Position numbers and translations under genes: made by a program. A stretch of DNA of 11,793 bases from an uncultured Clostridia bacterium (lineage in GTDB: Bacteria > Bacillota > Clostridia > Oscillospirales > Oscillospiraceae). The stretch is from positions 1-11,793 of the forward strand of contig CALICR010000225.1 in assembly GCA_938049125.1 (NCBI GenBank), in the 5' to 3' direction. Under the pieces are notes generated by a model. The model did no database searches. It was not told the origin of the DNA and saw nothing but the letters and a program-made list of their open reading frames with translations. The stretch's first letter is position 1; each line of letters begins with the position of its first letter. Positions 1 to 6,215 of the stretch are shown here, piece by piece.

Positions 1-910
1 CGTTGAAGGCGGCGAGGTGCTCCTCCGAGACGCCCTTGGACGCGAGGACGGACTCCACGTCCTCCCGGCAGACGGTCAGCGGCTCCAGCTCCCGGGCCTC
101 CTGGTGGGCCTCCATGCGCTCGAGCAGTGCGTCATGGACCGCTTCTACCAGCTCGTAGCGGCACTCCTCCCGGAGCGTGTCGCTCAGCAGACCGCGGAAC
201 GTGTCCCGCTGGGCCTCGGCGGGCATGGGCAGCTCCGTGCGGAACACGGCGTCCACAAAGTCGTCGTGGCTCTCCCGGGCGCTGCGGGTGTAGTAGAGGG
301 CGTTGTAGAGATTCGTGCGCCGCCCGTCGAAGGCGGGGAAAAGGAAGCCCAGCTCCGGGGGGGAGATGACGGAGTCGGCCCCGCGGTTGTGGAAGACGCT
401 CTCGTCCGCGTCGTAGCGCAGGTTGGGCTTCGTCAGCTTGACGGGGCAGAGACAGCAGACCACATAGGCGAAGGTATTGCCGTCGTCCTCGAGCCGTGCG
501 CCGTCCCGGGCCCGGAAAGGCACGTCGTAGACGTCGTGGGCCAGCAGGATCACGTAGCCCGTGTCCAGGGTGACGGCGGAGATAACGGTCTCGTAAAAGG
601 CCCGGAGCACGTCCTTGTCCTTGAGGGCGCTCTCCCGCAGGGCGGAGAGCAGGCGGTGCTCGTCGCTGTTCGCCACCTGGCCCGTCCGGAAGGTGATGTC
701 CAGCAGGTTCTTGTTCTGCTGGCCCGTGAGCACCTTGCGGAAGAGAGTCAGGTACTTTTCGGCCTCGTCCTCGGGCATCAGGCCCACGGACTGGTCAAAT
801 TCGGAGATGATCTCCTTCTGCATGCTGACGTAGCAGCCGCAGATGTGGGTGATATTGTGCCGGTCCGGCCGGAAGCGCCGCCGGAGCTCGGAGATTTCTT
901 TGCTGTTCAT
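1..910 (-). CDS. DUF4317 family protein (3' end cut off by the window edge)
   Basis: The reverse strand reads open for 303 codons from an ATG at 910-908 to the left edge. The start MNSKEISELRRRFRPDRHN, followed by ITHICGCYV, EIISEFDQSVGLMPEDEAEKY and later CLCPVKLTK, is what I know of the DUF4317 family. These are soluble Firmicutes proteins of unknown function and roughly 400 residues, so perhaps a quarter is missing. I see no signal peptide, membrane segment or catalytic motif; the visible part is mixed and acidic. A GAGGT ribosome site (919-915) lies 4 nt before the ATG, and a good extended -10 promoter lies just upstream, so the gene probably has its own transcript. It is divergent from the dehydrogenase gene. 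The family assignment is from memory of the N-terminal signature; the function is unknown. Confidence 0.85.
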   Translation of the reverse strand, partial: MNSKEISELRRRFRPDRHNITHICGCYVSMQKEIISEFDQSVGLMPEDEAEKYLTLFRKVLTGQQNKNLLDITFRTGQVANSDEHRLLSALRESALKDKDVLRAFYETVISAVTLDTGYVILLAHDVYDVPFRARDGARLEDDGNTFAYVVCCLCPVKLTKPNLRYDADESVFHNRGADSVISPPELGFLFPAFDGRRTNLYNALYYTRSARESHDDFVDAVFRTELPMPAEAQRDTFRGLLSDTLREECRYELVEAVHDALLERMEAHQEARELEPLTVCREDVESVLASKGVSEEHLAAFN

Positions 911-942
911 GGCTACCTCGTGCAAAATCATAGAATGAGACC

Positions 943-971
943 ATTATAGCACGGCTGGCGCCCGGGCGCAA
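943..971 (-). promoter_or_regulatory. Sigma-A-type promoter of the DUF4317 gene
   Basis: On the reverse strand TTGCGC (971-966) is followed after 17 nt by a perfect TATAAT (948-943). The -10 is preceded by TGC, giving an extended -10. The predicted start is near 936, leaving a leader of about 25 nt. The -35 matches consensus only in TTG, which the extended -10 may offset. Confidence 0.7.
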
Positions 972-1153
972 AGGGAAAAGCGCAGCGCATCAACTTTTGA
1001 ATTTTGCGTATGAAATTTGTTTATTCCGGAAAAATAATGGGAAAGACGATGTACGTTTACGAGGATTGGCATATTCTGACAGAATTTTGTTCTTGTTCTG
1101 CGAAATAAAAAATAGTAGACAAAAAGCAACGTCCGGTTTTGTTGATTTTGTGG

Positions 1154-1182
1154 TTGACATTTCTGAAAACCGCGCCTACAAT
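1154..1182 (+). promoter_or_regulatory. Strong sigma-A-type promoter of the dehydrogenase gene
   Basis: TTGACA (1154-1159, perfect -35) is followed after exactly 17 nt by TACAAT (1177-1182, one mismatch from TATAAT). The predicted start is near 1189, giving a leader of about 80 nt. This is the closest match to consensus in the window and suggests high expression. Confidence 0.85.
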
Positions 1183-1216
1183 ATCGATAAAAGCAAATCA
1201 ATAAAAACATAGCGTT

Positions 1217-1238
1217 TTCCCGCCAGGGCCTGGTGGAA
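1217..1238 (+). other. Small hairpin in the dehydrogenase mRNA leader
   Basis: CCGCCA (1220-1225) can pair with TGGTGG (1231-1236) around a GGGCC loop, with one G-U pair. Two further U-A pairs follow if C1219 is bulged. It lies between the promoter and the ribosome site (1257-1263) without covering the latter. It may only stabilise the mRNA; no T-run follows, so it is not an intrinsic terminator. Confidence 0.35.
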
Positions 1239-1270
1239 CAATGAAATGAAAATGAAAAAGGAGAATTCCA

Positions 1271-2221
1271 GTGGCAACGAAAATTACCGTCATCGGCGCG
1301 GGCAGCGTGGGCGCTGCCATCACAAACGACATCATGGTGCAGGGCTTTGCCAGCGAGATCGTCCTCATCGACATCAACAAGGCGAAGGCCTTCGGCGAGG
1401 CGCTGGACGTCTACCAGGCGGCCCCCTTCTGCTCCCCGGCTATTGTCCGTTCCGGCGACTACCCGGATGCGGCGGGCTCCCACATCGTCATCATCACCTC
1501 CGGCGTGCCGAGAAAGCCCGGCCAGAGCCGCCTTGAGCTGGCCCAGACCAATGTCAACATCATCAAGAGCATTGCGCCGCAGATCGTCAAATATGCCCCG
1601 GACGCCATCTATATTCTCGTTTCCAACCCCGTGGATATCCTGACCTACGTGTTCCACAAGATTTCCGGCGTGCCCGAGCACCACATCATCGGCTCCGGCA
1701 CCGTGCTGGACACCAGCCGCCTCCAGGCCGCCCTGGCGAAGCGCTTCCACATCAGCCCCAAGAACGTCAACGCCCACGTCTACGGCGAGCACGGCGACAG
1801 CTCCTTCGTGCCCTGGTCCCTGGCCAGAATCGCCAACGACCACATTTCCACCTACAAGGACCATGCGCCGGACGGCGATACCATCCGCTGGTCCGAGGAG
1901 AATTACGCTGAGATCGAGAATTTCGTCAAGACCTCCGGCGCGCAGGTCATCAAGGCCAAGGGCGCGACGTTCTACGCCGTGGCCATCTCCGTCTGCCACA
2001 TCTGCAAGTGCATCCTCGCCGGTGCGGGCACGGCGCTGACCGTCTCAACCATGATGCACGGCGAGTACGGCGTGGATGACGTCTGCCTCTCCACCCTGGC
2101 CCTGGTGGGCCACGACGGCGTCCGCGGCAAAATTCTGACGCCGCTGACCGAGGAGGAGACCGCGAAGATGCGCAATAGCGCCGCGCGGCTGAAGGAAGTC
2201 ATCGCGGGCCTGGATATCTAA
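1271..2221 (+). CDS. ldh: L-lactate dehydrogenase family enzyme (lactate/malate dehydrogenase superfamily)
   Basis: The 316-residue length is normal for this NAD-dependent 2-hydroxyacid dehydrogenase superfamily. The Rossmann motif GAGSVG (9-14) is followed by D34, which reads as the NAD-ribose ligand. Catalytic residues align as D147 (classical D168), R150 (R171) and H174 (H195, in GEHGDS); R87 fits mobile-loop R109. The whole reads like clostridial proteins annotated as L-lactate dehydrogenase, which reduce pyruvate to lactate to regenerate NAD+. However, the substrate-specificity position (classical 102) appears to be Arg (R81 in VPRKPGQSR), as in malate dehydrogenases, whereas T233 in KGAT is lactate-type. 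Substrate is therefore not settled by sequence. The start is GTG, chosen because AAAGGAG (1257-1263) lies 7 nt upstream. A strong promoter and a hairpin terminator make it look monocistronic. Confidence 0.88.
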   Translation: MATKITVIGAGSVGAAITNDIMVQGFASEIVLIDINKAKAFGEALDVYQAAPFCSPAIVRSGDYPDAAGSHIVIITSGVPRKPGQSRLELAQTNVNIIKSIAPQIVKYAPDAIYILVSNPVDILTYVFHKISGVPEHHIIGSGTVLDTSRLQAALAKRFHISPKNVNAHVYGEHGDSSFVPWSLARIANDHISTYKDHAPDGDTIRWSEENYAEIENFVKTSGAQVIKAKGATFYAVAISVCHICKCILAGAGTALTVSTMMHGEYGVDDVCLSTLALVGHDGVRGKILTPLTEEETAKMRNSAARLKEVIAGLDI

Positions 2222-2235
2222 ATTCAAACAGGAAA

Positions 2236-2267
2236 ACGGGACCGCCCACCGGGCGGTCCCGTCTTTT
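2236..2267. terminator. Intrinsic terminator between convergent ldh and murC
   Basis: An 11-bp perfect GC-rich stem (2237-2247 with 2251-2261) closes a 3-nt ACC loop and is followed by TCTTTT. An A-run on the left side (2233-2236) gives a short T-run on the reverse strand too. It can therefore serve the dehydrogenase rightward and, more weakly, murC leftward. It starts 16 nt after the ldh stop and ends 20 nt from the murC stop. Confidence 0.9.
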
Positions 2268-2286
2268 ATACAGCAGAGTGCGGGCT

Positions 2287-3663
2287 TCAGGCCTTGGCGT
2301 CCTTCAGCAGGGCCTCGCCGGCCTTGTAGATGTCGCCGGCCCCGACGGTCAGCAGCAGATCGCCGGGCTGGGCCAGGCGGCGGAGACATTCGGTGACGTC
2401 GGGCAGCGTGGCACAGTAGATGGAGCCTGGGATCTGGGCGGTCAGGTCCCGGGAGGAGATGCCGATGGTGTTGGACTCCCTGGCGGCGTAAATTTCGGCC
2501 AGTACCGCCACGTCCACCCGCCGCAGCTCCCGGACGAAGTCGGCGAAGAGAGCGGCGGTCCGCGTGTAGGTGTGGGGCTGGAAGGCGCAGACAATGCGCC
2601 GGTAGCCCATGGACTTGGCGGCGCTCAGCAGGGCGTGCAGCTCGCCGGGGTGGTGGGCATAGTCGTCGTAGAGGTCCGCGCCGTTCACGCGGCCCTTGAA
2701 CTCCATGCGGCGGCCTGCGCCGTGGAAGCCCGCGAGGCCGTCCACAATGGCGCGGGGCGGGATGCCGAGGCAGTAAGCGGCAGCCGCCGCGGCCAGGGCA
2801 TTGTAGACGTTGTGACGGCCGACGACGCCCAGGGTGACGTGGGCATAGGCCGCGCCGTCGCGCAGGATGTCGAATTCGTGGAAATCCTCCGTGCAGTTCA
2901 CTGCCCGGAAGAAGTTGTGCTCCCCGAAGCCGAAGGTCAGGAAGTCCAGGCCCTGCAGGGCCTCCAGGGTGTTGCCGTCGTCGCCGTTGGCGACAATGCG
3001 TCCGTCCGCGGGCACGAGCCGGGCGAAGCGGCGGAAGGAGGCCTGCACATCGGCCAGGTCCTTGAAGAAGTCCAGGTGGTCCGCCTCAATGTTGTTGATG
3101 ACGGCCACGGTGGGGGAGAAGTTGAGGAAGGAGTTGCAGTACTCGCAGCTCTCCATGATGATGGTGTCGCCCCGGCCCACCCGGTGCCCGGCGTGGAGCA
3201 GGGGCAGGTAGCCGCCGATCATGACCGTGGGGTCCAGCTCCGCGGCCATGGCGATGTGGGTGAACATGGAGGTCGAGGTGGTCTTGCCGTGGGTACCGGA
3301 GAAGCAGACGGCGTGCTTGTAGTGCTGCATGATGACGCCCCAGGCCTGGGCGCGCTCGAAGACCGGGATACCCGCGGCCCGGGCTGCCTGGATCTCGGGG
3401 TTGTCGTTGTGGGCCGCGGCGGTGCGGATGACGCAGTCGGCGCCCGCAACGTTCTCGGCGCGGTGGCCGATGTAGACGGGGATGCCCGCCTTGATGAGGT
3501 CCTGGGTCGAGACCGAGGCGTTCATGTCGGAGCCGGTGACGGTGATTCCGGCGCCCTTGAGCACCAGGCCGAGAGGACGCATGGACACGCCGCCGATGCC
3601 GACGAGATGGACGTGCTTGCCGGGGACGAGATAGGGCTTTAGCTGGTCAACAGCCGGATTCAT
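2287..3663 (-). CDS. murC: UDP-N-acetylmuramate--L-alanine ligase
   Basis: This cytoplasmic ATP-dependent ligase adds L-alanine to UDP-N-acetylmuramic acid, the first amino acid of the peptidoglycan stem peptide. The 458-residue length is typical of MurC. The N-terminal UDP-binding motif GIGGVSM is at 22-28. The ATP loop GTHGKTT is at 123-129, then CEYCNSF around E174 and the N-I-E-A-D-H-L-D stretch at 191-198. The Mur-ligase signature GRHNVYNAL is at 282-290 and DDYAHHP at 333-339, followed by FQPHTYTR. These features, especially the last two, separate MurC from MurD/E/F. The ATG start has AGGAGG (3676-3671) 7 nt upstream. The gene is alone on its strand here, convergent with ldh and divergent from cca, so it seems transcribed separately from other cell-wall genes. 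Confidence 0.97.
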   Translation of the reverse strand: MNPAVDQLKPYLVPGKHVHLVGIGGVSMRPLGLVLKGAGITVTGSDMNASVSTQDLIKAGIPVYIGHRAENVAGADCVIRTAAAHNDNPEIQAARAAGIPVFERAQAWGVIMQHYKHAVCFSGTHGKTTSTSMFTHIAMAAELDPTVMIGGYLPLLHAGHRVGRGDTIIMESCEYCNSFLNFSPTVAVINNIEADHLDFFKDLADVQASFRRFARLVPADGRIVANGDDGNTLEALQGLDFLTFGFGEHNFFRAVNCTEDFHEFDILRDGAAYAHVTLGVVGRHNVYNALAAAAAAYCLGIPPRAIVDGLAGFHGAGRRMEFKGRVNGADLYDDYAHHPGELHALLSAAKSMGYRRIVCAFQPHTYTRTAALFADFVRELRRVDVAVLAEIYAARESNTIGISSRDLTAQIPGSIYCATLPDVTECLRRLAQPGDLLLTVGAGDIYKAGEALLKDAKA

Positions 3664-3708
3664 ATAAAAGCCTCCTAGGACAGGCTGAAACAGCCGGAAA
3701 AGTATCGG

Positions 3709-3737
3709 TTGCAGGATGAAACTTTGAATATTATAAT
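3709..3737 (+). promoter_or_regulatory. Rightward promoter of cca, overlapping the murC promoter
   Basis: TTGCAG (3709-3714, 3 of 6) is followed after 17 nt by a perfect TATAAT (3732-3737). The predicted start is near 3744. It faces the murC promoter and uses the other strand of the same palindromic -10 core. Confidence 0.6.
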
Positions 3738-3758
3738 ACGGATGAGAGAAGAACTCAA
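3730..3758 (-). promoter_or_regulatory. Leftward promoter of murC, overlapping the cca promoter
   Basis: On the reverse strand TTGAGT (3758-3753, 4 of 6) is followed after 17 nt by a perfect TATAAT (3735-3730). The predicted start is near 3723, giving a leader of about 60 nt. The -10 shares the palindrome TATTATAATA (3729-3738) with the opposing promoter. Confidence 0.65.
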
Positions 3759-3788
3759 GGAGTTTTTGCGGGAAGGATGGGATTTGTC

Positions 3789-4922
3789 ATGGAAAAACTG
3801 CCCGACGCGGTGCTGGAGGTGCTGGAAACGCTGGAACAGGCGGGCGGCGAGGCCTATCTCGTGGGCGGCTGCGTGCGCGATCGGCTGCTGGGGCGGCCCG
3901 TCCACGACTGGGACCTCTGCACGTCCCTCCGGCCCGAGCGGGTCCAGGCCGCCTTCCCGCACACGGTGCCCACGGGTCTGCGCCACGGCACCGTGACGGT
4001 GCTCCACGGCGGCCGCGCCTTCGAGGTGACGACCTACCGCACCGACGGGGCCTACCGGGACCACCGCCGCCCGGACCGCGTGACCTTCGGCACGTCGCTC
4101 CGGGAGGACCTCCTGCGGCGGGACTTCACGGTCAACGCCATGGCCATGGACGCGGCGGGGCAGGTCACGGACTGCTTCGGCGGGCGGGAGGACCTGCGGG
4201 CCGGCGTACTCCGCTGCGTCGGGGATCCGGACCGGCGCTTTTCCGAGGACGCGCTGCGCATCCTCCGGGCCGTCCGCTTCTCGGTCCAGCTGGGCTTTGG
4301 CATCGAGGCGGAGACCGCGGCGGCCATGGCGCGCTGCGCCCCGGGCTGCGCGGACCTCTCGGCGGAGCGGGTCCGGGACGAGGTGGAGAAAATTCTGTGC
4401 AGCACCGTGCCGGAGCGGCTGGGGCAGCTTATCGGGCTCGGCGTTCTCGCCCGCTTCGGCCTTGCGGAAAAACTGGACCTCACGCCGCTGCGGCGGCTCC
4501 CGCCGGAGCCGGCGGCGCGCTGGGCGGGCCTTTCCCTGCTGACGGGCTGCGAGCTCCGGGCGCTGCGGCTCGACCGGGTGACGGTGCGCCTGGCGGAGGG
4601 CGCGGCGGCCTGCCGAGCGGGCGGCGATGCGGTAACGCTCAAGGCGATGGCGGCGGCCAACGGCTGGGCGGCCCTCCGCTGCGCGGCCCTTTTAGGCGGC
4701 TTTCCGGAGGCGGTGGAGGCCATTGCGGCCTCCGGGGACTGTGTGATGCTACGGGACCTCGCGGTCAGCGGGGCCGACTTCCCGGACGTCCGCGGCCCGG
4801 CCCTGGGGGAACTGCTCCGGGCGCTGCTCGCGGACGTCTGGGCGGAGCCGCGGCACAACGACCGCGCATACCTGCTGGCCCGCGCGGACGCATACGGTCA
4901 GGAACTGCGCAAGAATCTGTAA
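3789..4922 (+). CDS. cca: CCA tRNA nucleotidyltransferase (class II polymerase-beta-like)
   Basis: The enzyme builds or repairs the 3' CCA end of tRNAs from CTP and ATP without a nucleic-acid template. The class II head domain is clear: GGCVRD at 26-31, the metal-binding pair D40 and D42 in HDWDLCTS, RRDFTVNAMA at 110-119, and the nucleotide-selecting region GDPDRRFSEDALRILRAVRF (145-164) with E153, D154 and R157. The C-terminal part is helical and unremarkable; I see no HD phosphohydrolase motif. At 377 residues it is slightly short for the Bacillus type. I chose ATG 3789 because GGAAGGA (3771-3777) lies 11 nt upstream and the distance to GGCVRD fits the family. An in-frame ATG at 3777 would add MGFV; its possible ribosome site AAGGAG (3757-3762) is 14 nt away. 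Sequence alone cannot fully exclude a poly(A) polymerase. Confidence 0.93.
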   Translation: MEKLPDAVLEVLETLEQAGGEAYLVGGCVRDRLLGRPVHDWDLCTSLRPERVQAAFPHTVPTGLRHGTVTVLHGGRAFEVTTYRTDGAYRDHRRPDRVTFGTSLREDLLRRDFTVNAMAMDAAGQVTDCFGGREDLRAGVLRCVGDPDRRFSEDALRILRAVRFSVQLGFGIEAETAAAMARCAPGCADLSAERVRDEVEKILCSTVPERLGQLIGLGVLARFGLAEKLDLTPLRRLPPEPAARWAGLSLLTGCELRALRLDRVTVRLAEGAAACRAGGDAVTLKAMAAANGWAALRCAALLGGFPEAVEAIAASGDCVMLRDLAVSGADFPDVRGPALGELLRALLADVWAEPRHNDRAYLLARADAYGQELRKNL

Positions 4923-4938
4923 AAAATTCGGAATTTTT
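4922..4938 (+). terminator. Possible weak AT-only hairpin after cca
   Basis: AAAAATT (4922-4928) can pair with AATTTTT (4932-4938) around a CGG loop, directly after the cca stop. The stem has no G-C pair, so termination would be weak. Read-through from cca into the RNA gene is possible. Confidence 0.25.
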
Positions 4939-4948
4939 GAATATTTAC

Positions 4949-4977
4949 TTGTATATTCGGCTTTGATGTGCTATACT
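4949..4977 (+). promoter_or_regulatory. Extended -10 promoter of the OLE RNA unit
   Basis: TTGTAT (4949-4954) is followed after 17 nt by TATACT (4972-4977). The -10 is preceded by TGC (4969-4971), a classic extended -10. The predicted start is at about 4983-4985, which matches where the structured RNA-like sequence begins. It lies 27 nt after the cca stop, in the only AT-rich stretch around. Confidence 0.8.
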
Positions 4978-4983
4978 TTTGGA

Positions 4984-5598
4984 AGCGGCGCAGTATCCTA
5001 GTCAGAGCGGCCGGTTCCCAAGAAGGGCCTAAAAATCCTTTGAAGGGCATATCGATGAAGTCCCTGGTGCCTGCTTTTTACGCCCAGTTTAGGGTGGATG
5101 CTGGGGGTTAAGGTTATTGGGCGTCGTTCAATGGCATGAACACGCGACCCAGTTTCCGTGGAGACCTGTACTTGTGCGAAGGCCGATGAATTCACGCTGT
5201 GAAGCCGGACCTCGTACGAATCAGGATCAAACCTGCATTGCGGTGCGATCAGATCGTGCTGTGTGCAGCGTAGCCTGCCTTGCGTGAAGCCGGAGGATCG
5301 GGGAAATCAGGTATACTTCTATGGCCATAGAACAGGTGCCGCTGCCCTGTGAAACCGTCTTTGCAAAAGAGGATAAGAATCGGACCGCGCTGCCGTGGAA
5401 ATCACCTAGGCTGTCCTAACCGGGCTGACAGGGGTTTGCGGTACGGACTAAGTGGCAATCGGGTACCGGTACCGGCAACGGACCGGCGAGGGCCTGAAAA
5501 GGAAACTGCCTTTCCGGCAACGGGAGGCGGCCCCCGTGGAAAACAAACCCGACCTAAGCCGTAAGATTAACCCTGCCAGCTGCCGCGCTTCTAAAAAA
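4984..5598 (+). ncRNA. ole: OLE (ornate, large, extremophilic) RNA
   Basis: These ~615 nt hold no credible protein gene yet follow a strong promoter and lie just upstream of an OapA-like gene and dxs-tlyA-nadK-argR-recN. That is the described setting of OLE RNA, a ~600-nt structured RNA of extremophilic and anaerobic Firmicutes that binds OapA at the membrane. Inverted repeats are dense. GCGT-c-GTTCA pairs with TGAACACGC (5121-5145), and TTCAC with GTGAA (5191-5203). CAGG pairs with CCTG (5222-5235), ACAGG with CCTGT (5332-5350), and a 16-nt perfect palindrome sits at 5317-5332. The element GTGAAGCCGGA occurs twice (5199-5209, 5284-5294). The 5' end comes from the promoter; the 3' end is approximate, set before the oapA ribosome site. 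I identify it by synteny, length and structure, not by aligning to the OLE consensus. No terminator follows, so it may be cleaved from a longer operon transcript. Confidence 0.87.
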
Positions 5599-5608
5599 CA
5601 ACAAGGAT

Positions 5609-5613
5609 GGAGG
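5609..5613 (+). promoter_or_regulatory. Ribosome-binding site deciding the oapA start
   Basis: GGAGG lies 5 nt before a GTG at 5619. It overlaps the alternative in-frame ATG at 5607, which has no properly spaced ribosome site. This favours GTG 5619. Confidence 0.6.
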
Positions 5614-5618
5614 ATTCC

Positions 5619-6215
5619 GTGCGCAATCAAGCTTCCGGCGGACGCTCCGCGGCGCCTCACAGCCAGGCCCGCTGGATCGTGACCGTCTTTCTTGTGACGA
5701 TCCTGATTTCCGGGCTGTTCTCGCTGCTCTCCTCCCTGATCTTTGAGACCTGCGCCCTTCTGGTGGCGTTTCTGGTGCTGCTGCTCATCGTGGCGGTGGG
5801 CATCGTGTTTGATATGGTCGGCGTCGCCGTTACCGCGGCGGACGAAACGCCCTTTCACTCCATGGCGTCACGCCGCGTCCCGGCAGCGGGCGAGGCCATC
5901 CGCCTGCTGCGCAATGCGGCGCGGGTCGGTTCCGTCTGCAACGACGTCATCGGCGACATCTGCGGCGTCATCTCCGGTTCCGCGGCGGCGGCCATTTCGG
6001 CGAGCGTGGTGGCTGCGGCGGGTTTGACTCGTTTGACTGTGGCCAGCGTGCTGCTTTCGGCCCTGGTGGCGGGCGTCACCGTGGGCGGCAAGGCTCTGGG
6101 CAAGACCTTTGCCATCCGAAACAGTACGGCCATCGTCCTGCTGACGGCCCGGGTAATCTACACGGTCCGGACGCTGCTGCGCCGCCTCTTCCGAAAAAAG
6201 AAAAAGAAAACATAA
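5619..6215 (+). CDS. oapA: OLE-associated membrane protein OapA
   Basis: This is a 198-residue integral membrane protein if GTG 5619 is used, or 202 from ATG 5607. Hydrophobic stretches sit at about 19-41, 45-71, 120-135 and 140-157, consistent with four membrane passes. Between passes two and three is a polar segment containing DETPFHSMASRRVPAAGEA (75-93) and CNDVIGDICG (107-116). The C-terminus is strongly basic, ending RRLFRKKKKKT, which could contact RNA. Size, topology and position directly behind the OLE RNA and before dxs match OapA, known to bind OLE RNA and bring it to the membrane. I recall relatives being auto-annotated as CorB-like Mg/Co transporters, which fits the Mg2+ phenotype of OLE mutants, but transport is unproven. 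It is probably co-transcribed with OLE and dxs. Confidence 0.87.
   Translation: MRNQASGGRSAAPHSQARWIVTVFLVTILISGLFSLLSSLIFETCALLVAFLVLLLIVAVGIVFDMVGVAVTAADETPFHSMASRRVPAAGEAIRLLRNAARVGSVCNDVIGDICGVISGSAAAAISASVVAAAGLTRLTVASVLLSALVAGVTVGGKALGKTFAIRNSTAIVLLTARVIYTVRTLLRRLFRKKKKKT

Larger units (their letters stand above)
911..1270. other. AT-rich divergent intergenic region
   Basis: This 360-bp gap separates the divergent DUF4317 and dehydrogenase genes and is strikingly AT-rich against its GC-rich neighbours. It holds the DUF4317 promoter near 943-971, the dehydrogenase promoter at 1154-1182 and a leader hairpin near 1217-1238. Between about 975 and 1150 I see no convincing gene, RNA or operator. 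A Rex-like operator might be expected for a fermentative dehydrogenase, but I could not find a convincing one. A 71-codon open frame at 997-1212 lacks a ribosome site and overlaps the promoter, so I do not call it. Confidence 0.6.

Noticed and set aside
17..949. A 310-codon rightward open frame
   Set aside because: It is antisense to the DUF4317 gene, which has a clear family N-terminus, ribosome site and promoter. GC-rich codon bias on the real strand explains the open frame.
997..1212. A 71-codon rightward open frame starting at TTG
   Set aside because: There is no ribosome site, it lies in AT-rich intergenic DNA and it contains the dehydrogenase promoter.
944..1999. A 351-codon leftward open frame
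   Set aside because: It is antisense to the dehydrogenase gene and runs through the AT-rich intergenic region. It has no recognisable domain.
2278..3642. A 454-codon rightward open frame
   Set aside because: It is antisense to murC, whose motifs are all intact; the frame is Gly/Val-rich with no recognisable family.
5320..5557. TATGG (5320-5324) and CCTAAG (5552-5557) as halves of an 11-nt tetraloop receptor
   Set aside because: The flanking bases do not form a continuous helix between the two halves, and TATGG is already paired in a perfect local hairpin. The match is probably chance.
4984..5598. A riboswitch, tmRNA, RNase P or other classical RNA instead of OLE
   Set aside because: The length, lack of a terminator or tRNA-like end, and the OapA-dxs neighbourhood fit OLE. 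I recognised no RNase P, tmRNA or riboswitch core elements.
4998..5858. Short open frames on both strands inside the OLE region (such as 4998-5195, 5349-5564, 5448-5858)
   Set aside because: They are short, lack ribosome sites and recognisable content, and overlap one another and the structured RNA.
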